Shown: positions 17,801 to 25,609 of the stretch, piece after piece | Numbering within the stretch: position 1 is the stretch's first letter | How the letters are laid out: every line of letters begins with the position of its first letter | IMG/VR virus record: IMGVR_UViG_3300028008_000041 | Span: 1 to 37,782 of that record | Origin: a virus | DNA length: 37,782 nucleotides | Direction: 5' to 3' (one strand) | The notes under the pieces: generated by a model | The model's database searches: none | Seen by the model: the letters and a program-made list of their open reading frames with translations, nothing else | Told to the model about the DNA's origin: nothing | Made by a program: the position numbers and the translations under genes

Positions 17801-19408
17801 ATTGATGTTGACGGTGCATTTACTGTTGCAGATACAACAGGTAATATTGCTACAACAGGTAAATTAGATGTTACTGGCGCGGCTACAGTTGGTTCTATAA
17901 CTGACGGTACAGCAACAATTTCATCAGGTGCTGTTTCAGGTGTTACTACACTTGCAATGACATCGGCACTAACAGGTGCTACTAACATTACTGGTTCAGG
18001 TACAATTACTGGTGGTACATTAACAGATGGTGCATTCAGTGTTACATCAGGTGCAGTTACAGGTGTTACTACACTTGCTACATCAGGTGAAGCTACACTA
18101 GCATCAGCTACAGTATCAGACTTAACAGCAGGTAGAGTTGTATACGCAGGCACTGACGGTGCTTTAGTAGACGAAGCGGCATTTGCATATAACGCAAGTA
18201 CTGACACACTATCAGCAGTTAACGTTACATCAACAGGTACTAACACAGTTGGTACACTAACTGATGGTACAGCTACATTAACAGGCGGTGCTTTAACAGG
18301 CGTAACTACAGCTACAGTTGATAACATTACTATTAACGGTGATGATATTACTACAAGTGGTGCGGCTCTAACACTTAACGATGCTGGCGGCGACATGGAC
18401 TTACGTGTTGAATCTGCTAACAACGCAAATATGTTAGTGGTTGACGCTGGTCTTGATCAAGTTATGATTGGTACTGCTACATCAACAACAGGTGCAACAT
18501 TTAAAATTAGTGCAACTGACTCAATGATGGTACCGGTAGGTACAACAGCTCAACGTCCAACAGGTGTTGCAGGTATGATTCGTTATAACTCAACAACTGA
18601 TCAGTACGAAGCTTATGATGTTTCTGAATCACAGTTTAAAGGCTTGGGTGTTCCAGCGTTTACTGTTATTGCTTCACAAACATTCGATGGTGACGGAACA
18701 ACTGTAGCGTTTACATTATCAGAAGCACAAACTACTGCTTCATGTATTGTAAGTATTAACGGTGTGGTTCAATTACCAACTACTGCTTACGCAGTGTCAA
18801 GTACTACATTGACATTTACAGAAGCTCCAGAAGCAAGTGACAAGATTGAAGTACGTAAAATTACTACTACAACTACTGTTACTGGTTTATCTAACGCTGA
18901 TGCAAGTATTGTGTTAGAAACTGGTGCAACATCAATTGATGCTAAAGGTAGTGTTATTCCTACAGTTGACGCAACTTACGACTTAGGTAGTGCATCAAAA
19001 GGTTGGTCAACAATCTATGGTGAAGCTACATCAGCACAATACGCTGACTTGGCAGAGAAATATGAAGCTGACGCTGATTATGCTCCAGGTACAGTTGTAA
19101 TGTTTGGTGGTGACAAGGAAGTTGCTGAATGTGCAGACGATCATTCAACTAAAGTAGCAGGCGTTGTTTCAACAGCACCAGCTTACAGAATGAATGATGG
19201 TTTAGAAGCAGAACATACAGCTATGGTAGCATTACAAGGTCGTGTACCATGTAAAGTTACTGGTCCTGTTGCTAAAGGCGACATGATGGTATCAGCAGGT
19301 AATGGTATGGCTAGAGCAGAAGCTAACCCAACATACGGTGCAGTAATTGGTAAAGCACTTGAAAATTGGGAAGGTGGAGAAGGTGTTATTGAAGTAGTAA
19401 TTAAATAA
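14882..19408 (+). CDS. Long repeat-rich tail fibre with peptidase-G2-like C-terminal domain
   Basis: 1508 aa, the largest gene here. Order: N-terminal module with NLIVNGTTTTVDTVNTTIDD (~45-110). Then a long Thr/Gly/Ala/Ser beta-repeat shaft built from GTLTDGTATLTSGALSG-type units and three copies of a ~107-aa module beginning AVTAGS(L/F)TTAG. A second copy of the NGTTTTV module lies at ~620-690. The RPTGVAGMIRYNSTTD and FDGDGTTVAFTL units lie near ~1225-1325. The C-terminal ~150 residues are YDLGSASKGWSTIYGEATSA, then QYADLAEKYEADADYAPGTV, ending IGKALENWEGGEGVIEVVIK. This last domain resembles the C-terminal fibre domains related to peptidase G2/intramolecular chaperones. Probable long, trimeric receptor-binding fibre. 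A strong terminator follows. Confidence 0.85.
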   Translation: MAVTRIHTNQIADGVVTNVKIANTTIEGGKLANSLTYGSDLTVSGNLIVNGTTTTVDTVNTTIDDPILLLGSNQTGSGAVDLGVLGERGDDTNVFIGYDESDDEFVAALTSSAESSTTVAITDYANMHVGGIEADDNATIGGTATVTGNITGANLLTAGDVEAVNVDASGTATVGTLTDGTATLTSGALSGATTGAFSGTVTAGAFNDGAATYDAGTITSGVAATFSGAVTGGSLTDGTATLTSGALSGATTLTASGAVTAGSLTTAGALNADGATTLGDLTIDGSSTVDMGANRVTNLATPTATGDAATKSYVDGLLSSGFTVSDSEDTPNTSTISQGDTLTFAGVANETTMIVGTDSLTVGLVDSPTVSGTITAGTLTDGTATITSGAIASVTTIGASGQITGGTLTDGTASMNSGALTGVTNATASGTVTGGTLTDGAFSVTSGAITGATTIAASSTITATGNITGGNILTSAHVGAATVTASGAINGATVTTTGAVTAGSLTTAGTLNADGATTLGDLTIDGTSTIDMGANRVTNVATPTASGDATTKGYVDGLLSSGFTITDGSTTQTVAQGDTVTFAGTANEVNVAVSATDTLTIGLPDDVVIGNDLTVTGDLVVQGTTTTVNSTTTQLVDPILQLGRGADNAALTSNDGKDRGISMYYYNTEERVAYMGWDDPTDEFRFIPDATITTEAVTGALGTANVGKVRVDNIDIDANLITATSGDLDLSAAGTGKVTLPTGNELVIDDMADTAILFSNSGEVTDNATDLSFDGTDLDAKNITTPGYVTATGTVTGSTLTDGTATITSGAIASVTTIGASGAVTAGSFTTAGALNADGATTLGDLTIDGSSTVDMGANRVTNVAAPTATTDATTKTYVDTAVSNASTFTITDGVTSDTVTIGTDTLTFADTANETTVTVSDNTVTVALPDDVTIGDALTVTGAATVGTTLGVTGATTVAAITASGLASLDGGIDVDGAFTVADTTGNIATTGKLDVTGAATVGSITDGTATISSGAVSGVTTLAMTSALTGATNITGSGTITGGTLTDGAFSVTSGAVTGVTTLATSGEATLASATVSDLTAGRVVYAGTDGALVDEAAFAYNASTDTLSAVNVTSTGTNTVGTLTDGTATLTGGALTGVTTATVDNITINGDDITTSGAALTLNDAGGDMDLRVESANNANMLVVDAGLDQVMIGTATSTTGATFKISATDSMMVPVGTTAQRPTGVAGMIRYNSTTDQYEAYDVSESQFKGLGVPAFTVIASQTFDGDGTTVAFTLSEAQTTASCIVSINGVVQLPTTAYAVSSTTLTFTEAPEASDKIEVRKITTTTTVTGLSNADASIVLETGATSIDAKGSVIPTVDATYDLGSASKGWSTIYGEATSAQYADLAEKYEADADYAPGTVVMFGGDKEVAECADDHSTKVAGVVSTAPAYRMNDGLEAEHTAMVALQGRVPCKVTGPVAKGDMMVSAGNGMARAEANPTYGAVIGKALENWEGGEGVIEVVIK
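15653..17670 (+). repeat. Three copies of a ~320-bp module inside the long fibre gene
   Basis: Copies at about 15653-15973, 16376-16690 and 17348-17670. Each encodes AVTAGS(L/F)TTAG-(A/T)LNADGATTLGDLTIDG, followed by MGANRVTN, a GDTxTFAGxANE-type strand and a final valine/leucine-rich strand. The copies have diverged at synonymous and loop positions but remain recognisable at DNA level. Spacing between copies is about 720 and 970 bases, filled with shorter LTDGTAT units. Confidence 0.8.
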
Positions 19409-19440
19409 CAACCAGCTTACAAACCAAAGAAACATAGACT

Positions 19441-19464
19441 AAGCCCTGGCAACAGGGCTTTTTC
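19441..19464 (+). terminator. Strong Rho-independent terminator after the long fibre gene
   Basis: AAGCCCTG and CAGGGCTT form a perfect 8-bp stem with a GCAA (GNRA) tetraloop, followed by TTT C TT. It closes the long fibre transcript. Confidence 0.9.
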
Positions 19465-19497
19465 TTGACCTTAAGATCTAATAACTTTTCATTCGTG

Positions 19498-19505
19498 ATA
19501 AATAA
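19498..19505 (+). promoter_or_regulatory. T4-type late promoter variant (ATAAATAA)
   Basis: GTGATAAATAATATAC lies directly after the fibre terminator and 26 bases before the ATG at 19532. GAGGA (19518-19522) is the Shine-Dalgarno. Confidence 0.55.
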
Positions 19506-19531
19506 TATACATATAAAGAGGACATTGGACA

Positions 19532-21040
19532 ATGGCAAAACAAACAGTTAATATTGGCGTTACAGCCAACGATAATACCGGCGATCCGTTACGCACGGCT
19601 TTTGATAAGTTAAATGATAACTTTGATGAAGTATATGCGGCTGGACCAGTTGGTACAAACATACAAGTTTCAGATAACACGATTGCATCAACAAATACAA
19701 ACGGCAATATTGATTTAGACCCAGCAGGTACTGGTAAAGTTCTAGTCAATGGCCCAATGGATGCGAATGGTATCGTAACACTTAATTCAACAGTTACAGG
19801 TAATGTTACACCTTCAAGCAATGTAACATATAACATTGGTAGCGACTCTGCGGCCTATGGTGAAATTCATGGTAACGTATTACACGTTGGTAGTTTGATA
19901 CTACGGGAAGTTGCTAGCCAGTTAGAAATTTTTAGAACAGATGATTCAACAAATGCTATTTTATCAGGTAATTCAACAACATCAGGTTCTGTATTAAATA
20001 ACGGTAATACAGTTGTTGCATTAACCCAAGATGGTCCAATTACTTTCTTTGCTAACAATTTTGATCAAGGCGGCAGTGCTACAACAACAATTATTAATAC
20101 CGGTAACATTACAACTCCATCAGTTGTAGCAACTGGCAACGTAACAGGCGGAAATATTGTTACTGCTGGTAAAATTACAGACGGTGCACTAATATCAGAT
20201 TCAGGAACGGTTACAGGTGTGGTAGCACTTACAGCAAGTGGTGCAATTACAGGTGGAACACTAGCTGGTACATTATCAACAGCGGCACAACCAAACGTAA
20301 CATCTGTTGGTACACTAAGTTCATTAACTGCTTCAGGTGCAGTACAAGGTGGTTCTTTAACAGACGGAACAGCTACACTGTCGAGTGGTGCTTTAGCAAG
20401 TGCTACTACAGTTACAGCAAGTGGTGCAGTTACAGGTGGTTCTTTAACAGACGGAACAGCAACAATCACAGCAGGTGCAGTTACAGGAGTTACTACACTT
20501 ACAGCAACAGGTAATATTGGTAGTGGTAATGTTAATACAACAGCAGTAGCATATGGATCTACGGGTGTTCAGGATAGAGCTACTAGAGAAATATTTAAAA
20601 CTCTTACTTCAGATGAAAGTGCTATTTCATCTACGCCAACTAATGCTTTTGGTGTATCTCCAAACTTGGTAGCAGGCAAGTATTATGAGTTCTTTGCAAT
20701 ATTAAAATATACTAATAGTTCAACAGGAGTACCTACATTTGGATTTACTGATAATTCGGCAGACATTACTCACTTTAATTGTCAAGTAACTACATCAACA
20801 CACGATGGCGGTATAACAGCTGATACTAAACACTTTAGTCTTACTGCAGAAACATTAGTAGGCACTAACCTAAACACAGCAGATGACTATGTTGCAGTGT
20901 ATCACGGAACAGTTGTTCCTAACACAGGCGGTAGATTAGATTTTAACTTATCAGTTGACGCAGGAACAGTTACTCCAAAAGCAGGCAGTAGCTTTAGATT
21001 TACAGAAAGATCAGCAAGTTCATTTGGTGACGTAGCATAA
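19532..21040 (+). CDS. Tail-fibre protein, second repeat-shaft type
   Basis: 502 aa. The N terminus (MAKQTVNIGVTANDNTGDPL, then RTAFDKLNDNFDEVYA) is the attachment-type N terminus frequent in marine phage fibres. The middle (~55-330) is a Thr/Gly/Ala shaft with LTDGTAT(L/I) and TASGAVTGGS units closely resembling those in the 14882 fibre. The C-terminal ~150 residues (REIFKTLTSDESAISSTPTN, then GVSPNLVAGKYYEFFAILKY) form a different globular head with a DFNLSVDAG strand near the end. Shaft sharing with 14882 at both protein and codon level suggests recombination between the two genes. Likely a fibre with distinct receptor specificity. Confidence 0.8.
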   Translation: MAKQTVNIGVTANDNTGDPLRTAFDKLNDNFDEVYAAGPVGTNIQVSDNTIASTNTNGNIDLDPAGTGKVLVNGPMDANGIVTLNSTVTGNVTPSSNVTYNIGSDSAAYGEIHGNVLHVGSLILREVASQLEIFRTDDSTNAILSGNSTTSGSVLNNGNTVVALTQDGPITFFANNFDQGGSATTTIINTGNITTPSVVATGNVTGGNIVTAGKITDGALISDSGTVTGVVALTASGAITGGTLAGTLSTAAQPNVTSVGTLSSLTASGAVQGGSLTDGTATLSSGALASATTVTASGAVTGGSLTDGTATITAGAVTGVTTLTATGNIGSGNVNTTAVAYGSTGVQDRATREIFKTLTSDESAISSTPTNAFGVSPNLVAGKYYEFFAILKYTNSSTGVPTFGFTDNSADITHFNCQVTTSTHDGGITADTKHFSLTAETLVGTNLNTADDYVAVYHGTVVPNTGGRLDFNLSVDAGTVTPKAGSSFRFTERSASSFGDVA

Positions 21041-21056
21041 TTTAAGGGAGTAAGTA

Positions 21057-22016
21057 ATGCCCTTAACTCGGCCCAAAGCACATCAACTATCCGGACAGTC
21101 AGCAAAGAGTGCTGTCCGAGTAGTATCAACATCAAACATAACACTAGCCGGTAGTGCCGCATCAACGGTTGACGGTGTTAGCCTTACCTTAGAAGATAGA
21201 ATACTTGTTACAGGACAGACAGATACTACAGAAAATGGCATCTATCGAGTTACAACTGTAGGTTCAGGATCCAATGGAACTTGGGTACGTAGTAGAGATG
21301 CTAATCAATCATATGAAGTACTGGCAGGAATGACATGTATAGTCAATGAAGGTTCAACATATGCGGATACGTTTTGGAAACTAACAACTGATGGTGAAGT
21401 AACACTTGGCACAACAACATTAATATTTGAACAGCATTCATCTATTGATAGAAGTTCAGTGGATGCTCTAGCAGATGTTACACTTACATCAACAGCAACA
21501 AATGACTTACTAACATATAATGGCTCACAGTGGGTTAATAGTTCGTCGATAGATTTATCTGGTGATATCACTGTGTCAGGTGATTTAGATATAGATGATG
21601 CTGATTCTGTGTTTGTACACGGTGACACAGGTTTTGTTAATAAAAGATATGTATTATACGGAACAACTACAGACGACTCAGTAACTGAAATATTTGTAGG
21701 TGGAACAACAAATTCAAGAGTTGGTGTTAGCACTGACACAACAATCTTTTATACTGTAGATGTTGTAGCTAGAAGAACAGATACTACAGGTGAATCAGCA
21801 GGGTGGCAGTTAAAAGGTGTAGCAGATAATTTTTCAGGCACAACTGCAGACGTTGGTGATGTTTATGAAGTTTCTGTTGCTCGTGATGACACTGACTGGA
21901 CCGTTGATGCTTTAGCAGGTGATACTGAAGATGCGGTTGTTGTTACTTGTCAAGGTGCCACAGGCAAAACAATTAAATGGATGGCAGTGGTAAAAACAAT
22001 GGAGATTACTAACTAA
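21057..22016 (+). CDS. Tail-fibre/structural protein with ENGIY-type N-terminal domain
   Basis: 319 aa. Residues ~25-130 carry the widespread phage-tail unit with LAGSAASTVDGVSLTLEDRI, then LVTGQTDTTENGIYRV, WVRSRDANQSYEV and a TFWKLTTDGEVTLGTT strand. A linker with LLTYNGSQWVN and a DLSGDITVSGDLDIDD shaft piece follows. The C-terminal half (TEIFVGGTTNSRVGV, VVARRTDTTGESAGWQLKG) is a separate beta domain. AAGGGAG provides the Shine-Dalgarno. The stop overlaps the next start (TAATG). Probable fibre or baseplate-periphery protein. Confidence 0.8.
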   Translation: MPLTRPKAHQLSGQSAKSAVRVVSTSNITLAGSAASTVDGVSLTLEDRILVTGQTDTTENGIYRVTTVGSGSNGTWVRSRDANQSYEVLAGMTCIVNEGSTYADTFWKLTTDGEVTLGTTTLIFEQHSSIDRSSVDALADVTLTSTATNDLLTYNGSQWVNSSSIDLSGDITVSGDLDIDDADSVFVHGDTGFVNKRYVLYGTTTDDSVTEIFVGGTTNSRVGVSTDTTIFYTVDVVARRTDTTGESAGWQLKGVADNFSGTTADVGDVYEVSVARDDTDWTVDALAGDTEDAVVVTCQGATGKTIKWMAVVKTMEITN

Positions 22017-22426
22017 TGGCTTGGTTCACCTCATATTCAAAACGTTCACGAGGATTTAGATTTGATAACGTTTTTAAAACATTTGCATTAGGCGGAACAA
22101 CTGTTGCTGATGCTTCTAGTACAACTCACTTTGATGGTGTGGATAATCAGGATTTAGGTTTAATTACCGACAGGAGTACTAGTGAAGAAGACTTAGGACT
22201 AGTAACAGATACACCAGCTACAGCAACATATAATTTAGGTGTTTTTGCTACAGCAATTACAGCTAGCCAACTAAGCATTCCAGCATACACAGTTAGTACA
22301 GTGCCAACTGCTACTAGTGCAGTAGCACAAATTATATATGTTAGTGACGAAACTAACGGGGCTACTTTAGCGTTTAGTGATGGAACTAATTGGCGACGAG
22401 TTCAAGATCTTGCAATAATCAGTTAG
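22016..22426 (+). CDS. Small putative fibre-associated virion protein
   Basis: 136 aa, translationally coupled to the preceding gene by TAATG. It starts with a basic, aromatic segment (MAWFTSYSKRSRGFRFDNVF), followed by a low-complexity Asp/Thr/Leu part with an internal near repeat (DLGLITDRSTSEEDLGLVTD). It ends in a fibre-like strand pair with IIYVSDETNGATLAFSDGTN and WRRVQDL. The last motif is the GATLAFSDGTNWRR ending typical of phage tail proteins. Role inferred from context. Confidence 0.75.
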   Translation: MAWFTSYSKRSRGFRFDNVFKTFALGGTTVADASSTTHFDGVDNQDLGLITDRSTSEEDLGLVTDTPATATYNLGVFATAITASQLSIPAYTVSTVPTATSAVAQIIYVSDETNGATLAFSDGTNWRRVQDLAIIS

Positions 22427-22428
22427 TG

Positions 22429-22436
22429 ATAAATAC
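22429..22436 (+). promoter_or_regulatory. T4-type late promoter (ATAAATAC)
   Basis: GTGATAAATACTAATA starts just after the TAG stop of the preceding gene. It is 23 bases before the GTG start at 22460, with AAAGGA at 22447-22452. Confidence 0.65.
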
Positions 22437-22459
22437 TAATATAATAAAGGAATTCAAAC

Positions 22460-23089
22460 GTGGCAAAACAAGTACAATTTAGAAGAGGAACAACATCACA
22501 GAATAACTCGTTTACTGGTGCAGTAGGGGAACTTACTGTAGACACTGATCGCGATATTGTTCGTATACACGATGGTTCCACAGCTGGCGGATTTGAAATT
22601 CCAGGATACACTGTATATGCTGATCTGTTAAATGGCCAAAGTGATGGTGTAGGGAATATTGGTAATTCTAGTGTAGGATTTAACACAGTCCATGCTAAAT
22701 CAACATCAGCACAATACGCTGACGTTGCTGAGCGTTACACTACTGACAAAATTTATGAACCAGGTACTGTCGTTGTTATTGGTGGTGATAGTGAAACAAC
22801 TGAATGTACAAAATCAAACGATCATGCAGTACTAGGTATTATTTCAACAGACCCTGCTGTTAAAATGAACCAATCAATTGACGGACAAGACATTGCTCTA
22901 TTAGGTCGTGTTCCATGTAAAGTTGTTGGTCAAGTCAACAGAGGTGATCTATTAGTAACAAGTGCAACACCAGGACATGCAGAAGCACGCAACGGTGAAT
23001 ATGTTCCTGGATCAATTATTGGTAAAGCACTTGAAGCAAAGAACACGGACGACGCAGGAACCATCGAAGTAGCGGTAGGCAGACTCTAA
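22460..23089 (+). CDS. Short fibre: Mtd-like N-terminal domain fused to G2-like C-terminal domain
   Basis: 209 aa with a GTG start. Residues 1-50 (MAKQVQFRRGTTSQNNSFTG, then AVGELTVDTDRDIVRIHDGS) match the N-terminal 'RRGTT...FTGAxGELTVDTxxxxxRxHDG' domain of major tropism determinant and related phage adhesins. Residues ~70-209 (HAKSTSAQYADVAERYTTDK, then YEPGTVVVIGGDSETTECT, GRVPCKVVGQVNRGDLLV, ending in a GKALEA...GTIEVAVG strand) are a clear homologue of the C-terminal domain of the 1508-aa fibre. No shaft joins them, so this is effectively a mini-fibre. Likely a distal tail adhesin or chaperone-type cap. Confidence 0.8.
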   Translation: MAKQVQFRRGTTSQNNSFTGAVGELTVDTDRDIVRIHDGSTAGGFEIPGYTVYADLLNGQSDGVGNIGNSSVGFNTVHAKSTSAQYADVAERYTTDKIYEPGTVVVIGGDSETTECTKSNDHAVLGIISTDPAVKMNQSIDGQDIALLGRVPCKVVGQVNRGDLLVTSATPGHAEARNGEYVPGSIIGKALEAKNTDDAGTIEVAVGRL

Positions 23090-23090
23090 C

Positions 23091-23813
23091 ATGCAAGAAA
23101 TTTACCGTAAAGATTATGACGGTGAATATGTTGTTCTTAACACTTCTATTCAAAACGGAAAACGTGTAACTGAAAAAGAATGGGTCGATAACCCAATCGA
23201 GAATCAGCATATATCAGGTAGAGCCGCTATTATAGCTAGTGGCGAATCTAGAAAAACATTTGACGTTTCGAGACTACAGCGACATAGAGGCGGATTGCTA
23301 GGCCGCAAAAAACTTCAGACATACGGAACAGGTCAACTTCATAAAGAAATGCAATTAGATTTCTTTGTTTCGTTTGATGAGAAAAAACTAAAAGAATGTG
23401 TTGAGTTAGGCTACACAAGCCGAGCAACAGTTTACACATCAGCAAAACAATGTTTATTAACACCTGGAGAATTCTTTTTAGTACCACAATCAATGCGAGG
23501 ACGTACTGCTACTGTTGCGGCCTGGTTAGCATGTTTTGATGGACACAAAGAAGTGTTTTTACTAGGGTTTGATGGACAACAGTGTGATGGTTACAACAAT
23601 AACATTTATGTTTCTAGTGATGATCCAGATAAGCATAGAACTATTGAGGATCATAAAATCCGAAATCAAATGAAACAGTTAATGACAACTTACTTGGGTG
23701 TAGATTTTTATCATGTTAGCAACGGTGAATCTATCTACAACGAGTGGAAAGAATGCCCGAACTTTAAATCTATGTCTTATCCAGAATGGATTAGTTACTG
23801 CGACGTACAGTAA
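23091..23813 (+). CDS. Rossmann-type DUF115/sialyltransferase-like protein (copy 2)
   Basis: 240 aa, ATG one base after the previous stop. After a ~40-aa N-terminal segment comes RAAIIASGESRKTFDVSRL (Gly-loop of a Rossmann-like strand), then LDFFVSFDEKKLKECVELGY, and GRTATVAAWLACFDGHKEVF leading into LLGFDGQQCDGYNNNIY. The hhLLGFD motif and the early Gly/Ser loop match the 7881 protein, though overall identity looks low. C-terminal part is aromatic with DFYHVSNGESIYNEW. Possible donor-binding glycosyltransferase-like enzyme for glycan or virion modification; enzyme activity is not established by the sequence. It is the last gene of the plus-strand fibre island and converges with the Nudix gene 3 bases away. 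Confidence 0.6.
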   Translation: MQEIYRKDYDGEYVVLNTSIQNGKRVTEKEWVDNPIENQHISGRAAIIASGESRKTFDVSRLQRHRGGLLGRKKLQTYGTGQLHKEMQLDFFVSFDEKKLKECVELGYTSRATVYTSAKQCLLTPGEFFLVPQSMRGRTATVAAWLACFDGHKEVFLLGFDGQQCDGYNNNIYVSSDDPDKHRTIEDHKIRNQMKQLMTTYLGVDFYHVSNGESIYNEWKECPNFKSMSYPEWISYCDVQ

Positions 23814-23816
23814 TCG

Positions 23817-24248
23817 TTAAGTAATATTAGATTGAATGATTTTAACTTTACTTTGAATTTCATCTATATTAATAGTAGCAAAGAATCCTGGGTGTAAAGG
23901 TTTAGGTATTTCTCCCGAGTCTACCCATGTGTAACCGTAGTGCTCATTGTTAAGCACAGGAATAAATTCTTCTTCTAATAATCCAAAAAATGTATGGTAG
24001 ATAAACTTGTTATCTGGTGATGTAAAATGCTCTATTGGAATTAATCTTTCTACACCTGGATAACTACCTAATTCTTCTTGGCATTCTCGTTGGATAGCAT
24101 CAAGTAAACTTTCATTTTTTTCTACTTTGCCACCAGGTAGTCCCCAAGCGCCAGGGTGCTTTGGGTCATTTCTTAATAGATAAAGATATCTGTTTGTTGA
24201 TTTACTGTAAAGCCAAATGCCTACAGCATTTATAGTACAAGACTCCAT
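23817..24248 (-). CDS. Nudix hydrolase
   Basis: 143-aa MutT/Nudix-family protein. The Nudix box is GX5E-X7-REUXEEXGU: Gly40...Glu46, then Arg54-Glu55 and Glu58-Glu59...Gly61, preceded by GAWGLPGG. It would hydrolyse a nucleoside diphosphate linked to another moiety (for example oxidised dNTP, ADP-ribose, or an RNA 5' cap); substrate cannot be read from sequence. The start overlaps the end of gp15 by 19 bases, placing it as the last gene of the minus-strand gp14-gp15 operon and so probably late-expressed, unusual for a metabolic enzyme. Adjacent to the DUF115-like gene on the other strand. Confidence 0.9.
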   Translation of the reverse strand: MESCTINAVGIWLYSKSTNRYLYLLRNDPKHPGAWGLPGGKVEKNESLLDAIQRECQEELGSYPGVERLIPIEHFTSPDNKFIYHTFFGLLEEEFIPVLNNEHYGYTWVDSGEIPKPLHPGFFATINIDEIQSKVKIIQSNIT

Positions 24249-25609
24249 TCGCCGCCTTCGTATAAACCTTGGTAACTCTTAGTCCAAGAAGTACCATCCC
24301 ATTTATACTGAATACTTGTTGTTAAATTACTTACATATTGTTTAGTACTGTTTGCACTAGCGTCGAAAGAAACTGTCCAATTAGAACCATCATATTCGAT
24401 GATATCGTTAGCAGAAGCAACTACACTACCCCACGCATCTGAAGCGTCTGTGTTGTCTGCATCTCCTATTGCATCTAATAGTAGATAACGTTGGCCTGTA
24501 GTGGCCGAAGCTAACCCGGTACCAGGTCCGCTATCTAAAGGATTAATAACTGCGGTTACTGCTGTTAAGGTATTTGTGGGAATACTATCTGCATCAACTG
24601 TGAAAAGTAGGTAATGGTCATCTGCTGGATGATAAGCAACTGTACCTACTACTTCTGATGTAGTTCCGGGTATTGCTAATCTAACTTGACTAATACCAGC
24701 ACGTAATTCACCGTATACGTCTATTAAACTCTTCCAAAATATACTACTTGCTTGTCCTTCTGCAGGATTTAGTGTTCCTTCATTTTCTTCTATTTGGTTG
24801 TGTTTTAATAACTGTAGTTGATTACCTATTAAAGCAACTTGATAACCAAACGGTGTAATTTTTTGTCTTGTACCTAACAGTAAGTCATCATTTAATAATG
24901 CTTCGTTAGCGTCGCCATCAGCATCAAATACACTAGAAATAATTTTATGGATAACACCCATTTTAGTAACTCTTGCTGGAGGTGATATGAAAATTGGTAA
25001 ACTAAATGTTAGTGTAGTAATGTCAATGTTTGCCTCTGTACCCTGTGGTATTGAGCGTGAACTCCAATTAGTTCCAGTTAGTTCTACGACACTCAATGAT
25101 GTCCAGTCAACGTAGTTATCTGTTGATTGTATTTCTAAACTTGGATTAAACAAAGTTAGAACTTGTTCTAACACCTGTAGTTTCATTGTAGTGTTTGTAG
25201 TCCATATATCTAAATTAATTGTTAAGTTATACGGTACTGGCATTAAACGTTCTACTGTAAACGCATTTCCTTGCGTAGCTTCGTATGATTGTGTAGTATC
25301 GTCCCAGGTGCGTTGCCTAAATGTTTTCTTATCTACAAAACTTGGGTCTTGCATTCTATCTCTAGCATAGTCAAGATTAGTAATGTAAAATGTCATTAAA
25401 GGTGAATTGGGTATTTTGTTTGCTGAGTTGTCAGACATAATAACAGAGGCCTGCTTGCTAGCATCACCGTAACGTACAGGTATCCTAGTATAAGTAGGTG
25501 CACCAGAGTCGTCTCTGCCGTACTCGACTTGAAAGTTTGAAAAAATTCTTGTAAATTGTAATAAGAATCTTCTTATTTGTTCGTCATAAAAGAACTGTTG
25601 TAAAGCCAT
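24230..25609 (-). CDS. gp15: Tail sheath stabiliser / tail completion protein gp15, extended
   Basis: 459 aa against 272 in T4. Residues ~1-245 match gp15: FFYDEQIRRFLLQFTRIFSN, then VEYGRDDSGAPTYTRIPVRY, MPVPYNLTINLDIWTTNT, QVLEQVLTLFNPSLEI and a late LPIFISPPARVTKMG segment. gp15 caps the finished tail and joins it to the neck. The C-terminal ~200 residues are an addition: a Leu/Gln stretch followed by a beta module with DIIEYDGSNWTVSFD, then QYKWDGTSWTKSY, unlike T4 gp15 but like modules in the fibres and gp14 here. Its ATG overlaps the gp14 stop (TAATG on the minus strand). Confidence 0.88.
   Translation of the reverse strand: MALQQFFYDEQIRRFLLQFTRIFSNFQVEYGRDDSGAPTYTRIPVRYGDASKQASVIMSDNSANKIPNSPLMTFYITNLDYARDRMQDPSFVDKKTFRQRTWDDTTQSYEATQGNAFTVERLMPVPYNLTINLDIWTTNTTMKLQVLEQVLTLFNPSLEIQSTDNYVDWTSLSVVELTGTNWSSRSIPQGTEANIDITTLTFSLPIFISPPARVTKMGVIHKIISSVFDADGDANEALLNDDLLLGTRQKITPFGYQVALIGNQLQLLKHNQIEENEGTLNPAEGQASSIFWKSLIDVYGELRAGISQVRLAIPGTTSEVVGTVAYHPADDHYLLFTVDADSIPTNTLTAVTAVINPLDSGPGTGLASATTGQRYLLLDAIGDADNTDASDAWGSVVASANDIIEYDGSNWTVSFDASANSTKQYVSNLTTSIQYKWDGTSWTKSYQGLYEGGEWSLVL

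Noticed and set aside
15400-18320. Short repeated units resembling a CRISPR array
   Set aside because: Repeats are in-frame protein-coding, degenerate and irregularly spaced, with no constant spacer length or leader.
17242-18423. Long antisense ORF (393 codons) opposite the long fibre gene, with others at 15250-15879 and 16084-16296
   Set aside because: Low-complexity Val/Ala/Pro/Ser translations produced by the repeated ACA/GGT/GCA codons of the fibre; no start signals and no domain.
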